DNA from: Anoxynatronum sp033549305
Lineage (GTDB): Bacteria > Bacillota > Clostridia > Peptostreptococcales > Tindalliaceae
NCBI GenBank assembly: GCA_033549305.1
Contig: JAWSUV010000122.1
Span: forward strand, 1-8,628
Direction: 5' to 3'
DNA length: 8,628 nucleotides
This document shows, piece by piece, positions 1-5,474 of this stretch. Position 1 is the first letter of the stretch. The number at the start of each line of letters is the position of its first letter. The translations under genes and the position numbers were made by a program. The notes under the pieces are model-generated. The model worked only from the letters and a program-made list of their open reading frames with translations, was not told the origin of the DNA and ran no database searches.

Positions 1-4
1 GGTG

Positions 5-59
5 GTTTGTGGGCCTATGGACCCAGGCTTTTGGCTTGGGTTTCCGAGAGGCTACAAAC
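5..59. repeat. Imperfect nested stem-loop downstream of the glyoxalase gene
   Basis: An outer stem pairs GTTTGT (5-10) with ACAAAC (54-59) and continues, with a wobble and one bulge, through GGCCT and AGGC. An inner stem pairs ACCCAGGC (21-28) with GCTTGGGT (34-41) over a five-base loop. Neither strand has a clear U-run after the structure, so it is not a textbook terminator. It lies 20 bases beyond the stop of the minus-strand glyoxalase gene and could be its weak terminator, or part of a structured RNA that extends beyond the window. I recognise no riboswitch core. Confidence 0.35.
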
Positions 60-78
60 GGCCTGTCTAAACGATTCC

Positions 79-459
79 TCAGGCCCGGATAATTTCCACA
101 TCGTACCCATCCGGATCGGTGACAAAATAGTAGCGGGGCGGGCTGCCCGGGAGGCCCATCAGCTTAGTCACTTTATAGCCCATTGATTCATGCCTTTCCC
201 GGGATGCTTCCAAATCTTTCACCGTCAGCGCCAAGTGACTGTATCCGTTGCCCATTTCGTAGGGCTCTTCCCGGTCATAATTGAACGTCAGTTCCAATTC
301 AAACTCGCCCGCTTCATCGCTGAGGTATACCAAATCAAACTCGTGTTCAGGAAAATTCTTTCTTCGGGTCATGATCAACCCAAGCCCTTCCTCGTAAAAC
401 TTCAGGGAAGCCTCCAGGTCCCTGACACGGATGCATGTATGGACCAATTTATAGTTCAT
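79..459 (-). CDS. gloA: Lactoylglutathione lyase-type glyoxalase I (VOC superfamily)
   Basis: Glyoxalase I isomerises the hemithioacetal of methylglyoxal and a thiol (glutathione in the classical enzyme) to an S-lactoyl thioester, in the cytosol, as methylglyoxal detoxification. The 126-residue product matches the family's length and holds two beta-alpha-beta-beta-beta halves. All four metal ligands expected by comparison with the E. coli enzyme are visible: His7 (LVHTCIRV), Glu56 (ELELTFN), His75 (GYSHLAL) and Glu122 (YDVEIIRA). The short form without the extra loops of the zinc enzymes suggests the nickel/cobalt class. The ATG is preceded by AGAAAGGTG at a good distance. Many clostridia lack glutathione, so the in vivo thiol may be another one (inference). 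The gene stands alone on the minus strand with its own candidate promoter. Family membership is very likely; the exact substrate is less certain because VOC proteins diverge. Confidence 0.92.
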   Translation of the reverse strand: MNYKLVHTCIRVRDLEASLKFYEEGLGLIMTRRKNFPEHEFDLVYLSDEAGEFELELTFNYDREEPYEMGNGYSHLALTVKDLEASRERHESMGYKVTKLMGLPGSPPRYYFVTDPDGYDVEIIRA

Positions 460-517
460 TTTTTCACACCTTTCTGTCCATGCTGTTGAATGGCATTCGT
501 GAATCGCTGCTAATTTT

Positions 518-546
518 ATTTTATCACAGCCATTATGAACTGCCTA
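518..546 (-). promoter_or_regulatory. Candidate sigma-A promoter of the glyoxalase gene
   Basis: On the minus strand, TAGGCA (541-546; four of six matches to TTGACA) lies 17 bases from TAAAAT (518-523; five of six matches to TATAAT). This gives a leader of roughly 50 bases before the ATG at 459. It is a motif match only, in an AT-rich stretch. Confidence 0.4.
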
Positions 547-564
547 TGGAAAAAGCATCCGTCC

Positions 565-612
565 TGAGAGATAAACAACCCACCGGGGTTTATGTCCCGA
601 CAGTGGGTTATT
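565..612 (-). terminator. Probable terminator hairpin of the 108-residue membrane gene
   Basis: AACCCAC (577-583) pairs perfectly with GTGGGTT (603-609), and inside it CGGG (584-587) pairs with CCCG (596-599). Read on the minus strand, the stem is followed by GTTGTTTATC, a moderately U-rich tail. It begins about 40 bases past the stop of the gene at 653-979 and ends that transcript before the glyoxalase promoter. The tail is imperfect, so termination may be partial. Confidence 0.55.
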
Positions 613-652
613 TAAAAAATAGGATCGAATCGTCTTGTCGGAGGAGTCTCCA

Positions 653-979
653 TTACCGCCAAAACTCCAGAGACTGTGTTTCGCCCGTTTTCTTCTCTCT
701 GTCTTCCAGCCTCCTTGCTTCCTCCCCTTCCACCATCATCAGGGTTTCCAGCCGGGCGCTCTGCTGAATGATATGCAATGCTTCGTTCCGCCATCGTTTG
801 GATCCCAACAAGAAAGCTGTTCCCAGAATAATCAGCAGTGACAGTGTCGCGAAGGGATAGTTATTTTTCCCATAAACAAAAACAGCTTTTATAATAGGGG
901 CCATCAGCAACAGACCGCCAAAATTGATTAAGAAAGTCACCAAATGCTTTAACGTTACTGTATTCATTACGTGTTTCAC
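653..979 (-). CDS. Small two-helix membrane protein of unknown function
   Basis: I do not recognise a family. The 108-residue product has a short basic N-terminus, two hydrophobic segments (about residues 13-36 and 42-60), then a charged, probably helical cytoplasmic tail rich in Glu, Arg and Lys. A small integral membrane protein with a cytosolic tail is the most that can be said. The chosen start is GTG at 979 because AAGGAG lies eight bases before it; the in-frame ATG at 967 sits too far from that site. It is on the same strand as the 64-residue gene upstream (1094-1288), but an apparent intrinsic terminator lies between them, so expression by read-through or from an unseen promoter is uncertain. 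A hairpin follows the stop. Confidence 0.6.
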   Translation of the reverse strand: MKHVMNTVTLKHLVTFLINFGGLLLMAPIIKAVFVYGKNNYPFATLSLLIILGTAFLLGSKRWRNEALHIIQQSARLETLMMVEGEEARRLEDREKKTGETQSLEFWR

Positions 980-1012
980 AGAATCCTCTCCTTATCTTCT
1001 CTCCCTGAAAGT

Positions 1013-1061
1013 CCGGTAAAATAAATATCAAAACAGACACCTCTACGAAGCAGATGCCTGT
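1013..1061 (-). terminator. Intrinsic terminator after the 64-residue gene
   Basis: Read on the minus strand, ACAGGCATCT (1052-1061) pairs along ten positions, including two G-U wobbles, with AGGTGTCTGT (1033-1042) over a nine-base loop. TTTGATATTTATTTT follows at once, which is a good U-rich tail. It starts 33 bases after the stop of the 64-residue gene and only about 35 bases before the ribosome site of the next gene at 979. It could therefore serve as a full terminator or as an attenuator that lets some transcripts into 653-979. Confidence 0.65.
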
Positions 1062-1093
1062 TGCCCGCAATCGATGCGTAATCGTAGGAATGG

Positions 1094-1288
1094 TTAAGCG
1101 GCGAACATCCTGCAAGCGTCTACCATCACGTGGATCACTGTCATCAGGAAGTCGACGGATAGGGTAGCCAGTTGAGATACCGCACTTCTTCCAGGTTCTG
1201 TTTCCTTCATCCAGAATCCAAAGCCTGCTGCGATCATGCTGACAACTGCTGTCATTGCTATGGCCGTATTCGCTGTTCGATTCATCAT
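1094..1288 (-). CDS. Small hydrophobic protein, 64 residues, function unknown
   Basis: The frame is open further upstream, but the ATG at 1288 is the likely start because AAAGGAGGTG, close to the ideal ribosome site, ends about seven to nine bases before it (ATG-ATG in tandem). The product has one clear membrane segment (about residues 8-26, ending GFGFW), a short charged turn (MKETEPGR), then a second moderately hydrophobic, possibly amphipathic helix (residues 38-57). It resembles the many small Asn/Ala-rich membrane proteins of clostridia, but I cannot name a family. A good terminator follows and a paired-repeat promoter region precedes it, which supports a real, separately regulated small gene. 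A membrane-active peptide role is possible but unproven. Confidence 0.55.
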   Translation of the reverse strand: MMNRTANTAIAMTAVVSMIAAGFGFWMKETEPGRSAVSQLATLSVDFLMTVIHVMVDACRMFAA

Positions 1289-1340
1289 ATCGCGGCACCT
1301 CCTTTCTCCACCCATCTGCAACAATCCGATCACATGGATG

Positions 1341-1374
1341 ATTCTATCAGATGCCGCCTAAACAAAATCTAAAC
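1341..1374 (-). promoter_or_regulatory. Candidate promoter with 11-base-spaced direct repeat
   Basis: On the minus strand GTTTAG occurs twice (1369-1374 and 1358-1363), start to start 11 bases, followed 11 bases later by TAGAAT (1341-1346) as a candidate -10. The -35 hexamer is poor and is covered by the repeats. Half-sites one helical turn apart over a weak -35 are typical of activators of the OmpR/PhoB response-regulator family. The regulator is not identified in this window. Confidence 0.4.
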
Positions 1375-1635
1375 AGCCATGTACCTATCCTTAATCATGT
1401 TGATTCATCTGACCTGTTTTTTTGCTTTCCAGAAATCAGGTCCTGTCACACTATTAATAACGCAATTTGATCCTGAAAAGTCTGAGGATAGCGAATTTTT
1501 TTGTTTCACCTCTGCCTGTCAGATTAGATCGGTATCCCTGCGGCTAATGATTGGAACAAACCTGAACTTGTGGGAAAGTATCATTCAAAGTCAAGCCGTT
1601 TAAATCGTCTCCTGATGTCTTTGTCTGAAAATTCC

Positions 1636-1644
1636 TGCTATAAT
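1636..1644 (+). promoter_or_regulatory. Extended -10 promoter of the racemase-family gene
   Basis: TGCTATAAT combines a perfect TATAAT (1639-1644) with the TG extension (1636-1637). No good -35 lies at 16 to 18 bases, as expected for extended -10 promoters. Transcription would begin near 1651, giving a leader of about 28 bases that contains AGAAAGGAG (1662-1670) eight bases before the ATG. Confidence 0.65.
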
Positions 1645-1678
1645 AGAAGTGCACAGATTGTAGAAAGGAGTTTTTAAT

Positions 1679-2335
1679 ATGGCCAGTAAAAAACCCATCG
1701 GCATTATCGGCGGCACTCATTTTGATGCTCATCTAGGTGTTGACATCTTTCGGCAGTATGGCCTGGAAACAGTAGGCGCAGGCATTTCAGACACCCCGGA
1801 GGAAGCTACATCACTTCAAGTTTTATCACCCTTGAAGCTTCACCGGCTGGTGGTGAACCGGATGCTGGAAATGAAGCGGAATCTAGGCATCGAAACCGTC
1901 TGTATTTACTGTAATTCCATGAGCACCGCCATTGAATCAGAAGAAGCCGCATTGGAAACAGGCATGCGGGTGGTTACCCCGCTGGAAGTGTACCGCATGG
2001 GAGCGGATCAGTACAGGCGGATTGGCCTGATCGCTGCCAACTGTCAATCGCTCGGTGGGATTGAAAAAGTGATCCAGGAACAGAACGAGGCGGCCCAGGT
2101 TATCGGAGCCGCCATGCTGCAGATTGCGATTGAGATTGAAAAGAAGACCGATCCGCGGCAGATTGTCCGCTCGCTGGGGATCGTTCATCTCATCCGTTTT
2201 TTTGAAGCCGCCGACGTGGATGTTCTGATTCTGGGCTGCACCCACTTCCCCATCCTTCAGTCCACACTGGAAGGCCTTACCTCTCTTCCTATCCTGAATC
2301 CTGCCGCAGAGATGGTGCGCCTCTGCCAGATGTAA
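1679..2335 (+). CDS. Aspartate/glutamate racemase family protein
   Basis: The 218-residue product belongs to the two-cysteine, cofactor-independent Asp/Glu racemase superfamily. An N-terminal GIIGGTHFD glycine-rich loop (residues 8-16) opens the first domain. The two catalytic thiols are Cys78 in CNSMSTA and Cys187 in LGCTHFP, corresponding to the CNT and GCTH motifs of glutamate racemase. It would invert the alpha-carbon of an amino acid or related substrate in the cytosol. It lacks the DSGVGG motif of MurI, so supplying D-Glu for the cell wall should not be assumed; an aspartate racemase-like or unknown substrate is as likely. Start: ATG with AGAAAGGAG eight bases upstream and an extended -10 promoter. 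The last 79 bases overlap the tail of the convergent membrane ORF, and the C-terminus (VRLCQM) is a little short for the family. It appears monocistronic. Confidence 0.8.
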   Translation: MASKKPIGIIGGTHFDAHLGVDIFRQYGLETVGAGISDTPEEATSLQVLSPLKLHRLVVNRMLEMKRNLGIETVCIYCNSMSTAIESEEAALETGMRVVTPLEVYRMGADQYRRIGLIAANCQSLGGIEKVIQEQNEAAQVIGAAMLQIAIEIEKKTDPRQIVRSLGIVHLIRFFEAADVDVLILGCTHFPILQSTLEGLTSLPILNPAAEMVRLCQM

Positions 2336-3288
2336 AGCCCCACTGAGAACAGGAGCATTTGAACCGTAACTTCCGGGGGCCCCACCAGAAATTCTTTATA
2401 AGGGGTCCCTCCAACCAGGAGATCCTGGACTATCCAGGGGACAATGTTGACGGCACCAAGAAATGTCATCCCCCAGAGCGTCGCAAACAGAACGACCCAG
2501 CCTTTAGACTGTCTGAAAAATAGATGTTGAAAAGGCATCAGGAGTACCGCCAGAGCAAAGCCGCGAATAAACTGACCGAAGAAGATGACAAAGGGCATAA
2601 CCATATTTTCCAGCGGTCGCCACAGGCTGAAGACCTCCATGGTATTTAGGGCTTCCTGATAACCGCTCAGCTGGTAGAATAAAATGCCCACTAACCAGTA
2701 GGTTGAGACATGAAGAAAAGTAAATCTGCGAAGAAATCCTTTTACTGACAACTGCTCCGGTTCACTCCCATGAGGAGGCTCCGTTTTTTCTGGTTGAGTT
2801 GCTTCAAGCCTTGCATGTGACTTTACAACCCATTTCAAGAGGATCCCGGCCAGGATGAGTGTCTGAATCAATGTAGCTGCCAGTGCCATGATATGTTCCA
2901 GTGCTGTGGTCGTCGTGTAGAGCATCCCTTCAAAGGAACCCGGAAGCGGCTCCACGGATCCAAAGATACCGATCCCCCAGATGACTCCTGCCAGGATCAG
3001 CCAGGGTTTCTTTCTTTGAAGGATCGTCTCCATAAGCGGCAGGCAGACAGCTCCGATCACAATCCCCCGAATCACCTGACTCACGAGTGTCAACCCTGAT
3101 AAGGACTGGTATACCTGAAAAAAATCCAGAGCCGTCCGGCTGTCGGCTGACATCAGTTGAAGCAGCTGCCGGTAAACAGTCCCTACCAGGACATTTGCCA
3201 GTAAGTGTACCAACACAAATGCTGCCAGAAACCCTAATTTGCTGCCGATGTGCCAGAAGGTCCCCCAAATATTTGAGGGACTGTTCAA
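2257..3288 (-). CDS. Polytopic membrane protein with two homologous halves; ends uncertain
   Basis: The ORF encodes 343 residues with about eight membrane segments (roughly 18-38, 62-86, 95-112, 130-155, 190-208, 228-253, 264-284, 306-322) and a hydrophilic linker (157-185, Pro/Glu-rich). The halves look duplicated: QVIRG at 71 and QFIRG at 239 each precede a Pro, a basic loop, then W-G and F/L-G-A/S-V (WGIGIFGSV; WGMTFLGAV). I recognise no named family. The only upstream start is TTG at 3288 with a badly spaced ribosome site. Residues 1-16 come from DNA that in another frame encodes the histidine kinase, so the true N-terminus was probably lost near residue 17. The last 26 residues overlap the convergent racemase gene and look unlike membrane protein. 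The core (residues 17-320) is real coding sequence; whether it is expressed is doubtful. By position it could once have been a third gene of the two-component operon. Confidence 0.6.
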   Translation of the reverse strand: MNSPSNIWGTFWHIGSKLGFLAAFVLVHLLANVLVGTVYRQLLQLMSADSRTALDFFQVYQSLSGLTLVSQVIRGIVIGAVCLPLMETILQRKKPWLILAGVIWGIGIFGSVEPLPGSFEGMLYTTTTALEHIMALAATLIQTLILAGILLKWVVKSHARLEATQPEKTEPPHGSEPEQLSVKGFLRRFTFLHVSTYWLVGILFYQLSGYQEALNTMEVFSLWRPLENMVMPFVIFFGQFIRGFALAVLLMPFQHLFFRQSKGWVVLFATLWGMTFLGAVNIVPWIVQDLLVGGTPYKEFLVGPPEVTVQMLLFSVGLYIWQRRTISAAGFRIGREVRPSSVD

Positions 3289-3982
3289 GCCCCTTCTCTG
3301 TCAGCAGCGAAGGTTTCAGTTCGTCAATCACAGCTCTTAATTCATCCTGCGTAGCTTGAAGAGTCTCTTCAAGATGATTCAGAATCCGGCTGACCTGGGC
3401 ACTGGGATCAGACAGCTCTTTGCGCAGAGAGTGGAGCGAAAAGTAAATGCCGTGAAGGCCTTGGGAAATTGAATCATGAAGTTCCCGACTCATCCGATTC
3501 CTCTCCTGGATAATGGCAATGGTACGGGTCGCTTCCTGAATTCTTTTGTTCTTTTCCGCCAGTGTTTCCAGAAAAGCCATCCGCTCATCCATGCGGTTTA
3601 TCCGGTATGCATAGAGGGCATAGATGCCGCCAAAGGACAGTCCCAGCACCAATGCCATAATCACATTCCGATGCAACGGCGCACTGCCCAGTAGTCCCAG
3701 CAGCAGTATAACGGTGAAGGCATTTACCCCTGCGGCCGCTATGAATCCAAGAGCGCTGGCTTTGCCTTCTTGCAAAAACCACTTCTGTTGCAGGTAGACG
3801 GCGACTGCGCCAGCTACAAGAGACCCCAGCGCGCTAAGGACACCTGCAATAAAGGGGATCACCCATAACACGAATGATTCGATGGGAAAGCCGGCAAAAT
3901 GAGATGTCAGCGAAAAAAGAATTCCAAACCCGAATCCCACCTTGATGGACTGGATCAAATCCCGTTTGATTGTATTCTGCAT
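2930..3982 (-). CDS. Sensor histidine kinase truncated before its ATPase domain
   Basis: The start is ATG 3982, with AAGGGGGG just upstream and 11 bases after the response-regulator stop. Residues 1-127 carry four membrane helices, residues 130-155 a coiled linker, and residues 156-222 a HisKA_3 dimerisation domain with phospho-acceptor His169 in RMSRELHDSISQG. Homology holds through ELKPSLLTEKGLEQSLKYLG (residues 221-240) and perhaps to about residue 250. The next part should be a HATPase_c domain with N, G1 and G2 boxes; instead about 100 residues of Gly/Arg/Asp/Cys-rich nonsense follow, the out-of-frame reading of a membrane protein gene. The catalytic ATP-binding domain is therefore missing and the protein cannot autophosphorylate alone. 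A deletion joining this gene to the next is the simplest explanation; an assembly error is the alternative. The recognisable kinase part is about 3230-3982. Confidence 0.8.
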   Translation of the reverse strand: MQNTIKRDLIQSIKVGFGFGILFSLTSHFAGFPIESFVLWVIPFIAGVLSALGSLVAGAVAVYLQQKWFLQEGKASALGFIAAAGVNAFTVILLLGLLGSAPLHRNVIMALVLGLSFGGIYALYAYRINRMDERMAFLETLAEKNKRIQEATRTIAIIQERNRMSRELHDSISQGLHGIYFSLHSLRKELSDPSAQVSRILNHLEETLQATQDELRAVIDELKPSLLTEKGLEQSLKYLGDLLAHRQQIRVSGSICVGTLTGKCPGRDCLPAAASTDVSRQPDGSGFFSGIPVLIRVDTRESGDSGDCDRSCLPAAYGDDPSKKETLADPGRSHLGDRYLWIRGAASGFL

Positions 3983-3993
3983 GATGTCCCCCC

Positions 3994-4689
3994 TTAGGTG
4001 TACCCGTGTTCCCTGGCCCAAAGAGCCGCCTGCGTACGGCTGGTAACAGACAGTTTCTGGAACAGGTTGGAAACATGCGTTTTGACGGTTTTTTCAGAAA
4101 CAAACAGGGCTTTTGCAATCTCTTTGTTGCTACAGCCACGGGCGATTAGGTGCAGCACCTCTTTCTCCCGAGAGGTAAGGGGAGACAACAGATCATCTGC
4201 CGGATGGATGCTGTCCAAATCAACTTCATCGTCCGAAAATGCTTCCATCCTTTTTGCATTGCTTTCAACCACTCGGGTAAAAATCTGTGCACCCACACCC
4301 CTTCCCAGATAAACACCACCGCCATGAACTGCCCGGATGGCGTTTTCCAGCTCTTCAGGCGGTGCGTTCTTTAGACAGTAACCGGCTGCACCGGCGCTCA
4401 TTGCACGCTGAATCGAGTTGTCCTGTTCATTACTGGTAAGCACTAAAATCCGCAGTAAAGGGTCCTGGGCAAGCAGCGCTTTTGTTGTTTCAATGCCATC
4501 CATCCCCGACATCTGCAGGTCCATGAGCACCACCACTGGCCGTTCTTTTTTGATCTGCCGGAGAGCTTCCTTGCCATTGTCAGCCTCTCCTGTCACCTTA
4601 ATGTCTTCAATGGTTTCCAGGTAAATCCGGACGCCCTGTCGGAAAAAGGGATGATCGTCCACTATGAATACATTGATGGGCGGGTTCAT
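3994..4689 (-). CDS. NarL/LuxR-family DNA-binding response regulator
   Basis: The 231-residue protein has an N-terminal receiver domain (residues 5-120) with the acidic pair Asp11-Asp12, phospho-acceptor Asp57 (LMDLQM), switch Thr85 and Lys107 (CLKNAP). A somewhat long acidic linker (about 140-168) leads to a C-terminal LuxR-type helix-turn-helix (residues 168-228, LTSREKEVLHLIARG ... KTVKTHVSNLFQKL). All residues needed for phosphorylation are present. It starts at ATG 4689 with AAAGGAGG six bases upstream. The partner kinase gene follows 11 bases after the stop, in regulator-kinase order, but that kinase has lost its ATPase domain, so phosphate would have to come from another kinase or a small-molecule donor. 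A good promoter and a 15-base palindrome upstream suggest autoregulation. Architecture resembles the LiaR/VraR/DesR class; the target genes are unknown. Confidence 0.93.
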   Translation of the reverse strand: MNPPINVFIVDDHPFFRQGVRIYLETIEDIKVTGEADNGKEALRQIKKERPVVVLMDLQMSGMDGIETTKALLAQDPLLRILVLTSNEQDNSIQRAMSAGAAGYCLKNAPPEELENAIRAVHGGGVYLGRGVGAQIFTRVVESNAKRMEAFSDDEVDLDSIHPADDLLSPLTSREKEVLHLIARGCSNKEIAKALFVSEKTVKTHVSNLFQKLSVTSRTQAALWAREHGYT

Positions 4690-4759
4690 GGAAAGCCTCC
4701 TTTCGATGCAATCCCCTTCTCGCTGAACCTCTGCAGGCTTTTTCTCGTCACTTTATTTA

Positions 4760-4788
4760 ACCATAGCATAGTGGGACATGCGTTTCAA
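4760..4788 (-). promoter_or_regulatory. Sigma-A promoter of the response-regulator operon
   Basis: On the minus strand TTGAAA (4783-4788; five of six matches) is separated by exactly 17 bases from TATGGT (4760-4765; four of six matches). Transcription would start near 4753, leaving a leader of about 63 bases. The mediocre -10 is consistent with a promoter that needs activation. Confidence 0.6.
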
Positions 4789-4794
4789 ATCATC

Positions 4795-4809
4795 TCTGTC
4801 ATTGACAGA
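4795..4809. promoter_or_regulatory. Perfect 15-base palindrome upstream of the -35: candidate operator
   Basis: TCTGTCA-T-TGACAGA is an exact odd palindrome with seven-base arms. It lies six bases upstream of the -35 of the response-regulator promoter, centred near -50 relative to the predicted start. That is the usual place for an activator dimer, and the neighbouring NarL-type regulator is the obvious candidate (inference). Confidence 0.5.
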
Positions 4810-4917
4810 AGAGACACACCACTCCCTGTAAATACGCAGATATGTTTCCCGCCTCTTTTAAGCTGTCTTTTTGATTCCGCTAACACGGCAGGATTCATTT
4901 TCTCCGATGCTGGCAAT

Positions 4918-5429
4918 TTATGCCTGTCGATTTTCCACAAGCTCCTTCAGGGCATGATTCATTGCTTCAAATCCCCTGCGGGTTTGCTGGTTCAGCGTTT
5001 TTTTCCATAATACCGGCACCAGAATGCCATGGAATCGTTCTTCATGTCGAAAAAGGATCTGCTCTTTGTCCAGTCGTTCTACCATTAGACTGTGTTCTCC
5101 ATCAAAAATGCCCGGCAGCAGCCATCTCCCTTTCCATCGAATCTCCTTTTATGGTACAACTTTCAGGAGTCTCGGAGAGATGGCCATAGTGGTCCCCTCC
5201 GGGAGTTGCAGGTGTAAGTGAATTTTTTCTCCGCTCGCCAGGACCCCTTTCACTTTCCGGATAAATGGATTCCAATCAGAATACTGCTCGATATCACTTA
5301 AGACACCCCATGCCTCTTCCGGTGTAGTAAAATCTGTATGGAGGTTTTAATCATCCGAGGTTTCATGATCATCGCCGAAACCAATAACAACAAAAAGATC
5401 ATAAACAAAGCCCCTCCCAATACATGCAT
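4918..5429 (-). pseudogene. SRPBCC (START-like, polyketide cyclase-type) protein gene, broken by frameshift and stop
   Basis: Reading from ATG 5429, with AAGGAG (5438-5443) eight bases upstream, gives an N-terminal membrane anchor (residues 1-22, MHVLGG then FMIFLLLLVSAM) and the first strand MIKTSIQI. The frame then shifts. Restoring one T in the run at 5329-5332 gives IQIFTTPEEAWGVLSD and a full SRPBCC hydrophobic-pocket domain: EQYSDWNPFIRKVKG, a TAA stop at 5149-5151 (VVP-stop-KEIRW), LLPGIFDGEH, RFHGILVPVLW, and the typical ending RRGFEAMNHALKEL before TAA at 4918. So there is a one-base deletion plus a nonsense codon, while the rest of the domain is well preserved, which implies recent inactivation. 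The repaired product would be about 170 residues. Such proteins bind lipids or other small hydrophobic ligands. The gene starts 45 bases after the TetR stop and was probably its operon partner. A programmed frameshift is unlikely given the second lesion. Confidence 0.85.
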
Positions 5430-5474
5430 CAATAAGTCTCCTTCAGACACAACAGACCTTAAATGGTTTCCGGG

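Larger units (their letters stand above)
1289..1678. other. Noncoding region between divergent small gene and racemase-family gene
   Basis: Both flanking genes read outward from here, so this 390-base stretch must hold two promoters. The left part (1341-1374) has a -10-like element and paired CTAAAC repeats facing the small gene; the right part has an extended -10 promoter facing the racemase gene. In the middle I see only a weak inverted repeat (GACCTG 1411-1416, CAGGTC 1437-1442) and AT-rich sequence. Open frames here lack ribosome sites and protein-like composition. Confidence 0.6.

Noticed and set aside
861..1298. 145-codon minus-strand ORF overlapping the two small membrane genes
   Set aside because: It is out of frame with both genes that have strong ribosome sites, runs through the terminator hairpin, and has no domain-like composition.
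1411..1442. Inverted repeat GACCTG...CAGGTC as a terminator
   Set aside because: Arms are only six bases over a 20-base loop, the T-run lies inside the loop, and no gene ends nearby.
1379..1603. 74-codon plus-strand ORF between the two promoters
   Set aside because: No ribosome site, no recognisable fold, and it crosses a promoter region; composition does not look coded.
3998..4624. Plus-strand ORFs opposite the response regulator
   Set aside because: Antisense shadows of a clearly conserved gene; Ser/Arg-rich low-complexity translations.
4651..5221. Plus-strand ORFs of 60 to 120 codons across 4651-5221
   Set aside because: They lie antisense to the response-regulator leader and the SRPBCC pseudogene, have no ribosome sites and show no domain; the minus strand holds the real coding signal.
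5300..5345. Programmed ribosomal frameshift in the SRPBCC gene
   Set aside because: The short T-run is not a good slippery site with a following structure, and the second in-frame stop further down makes simple inactivation more likely.
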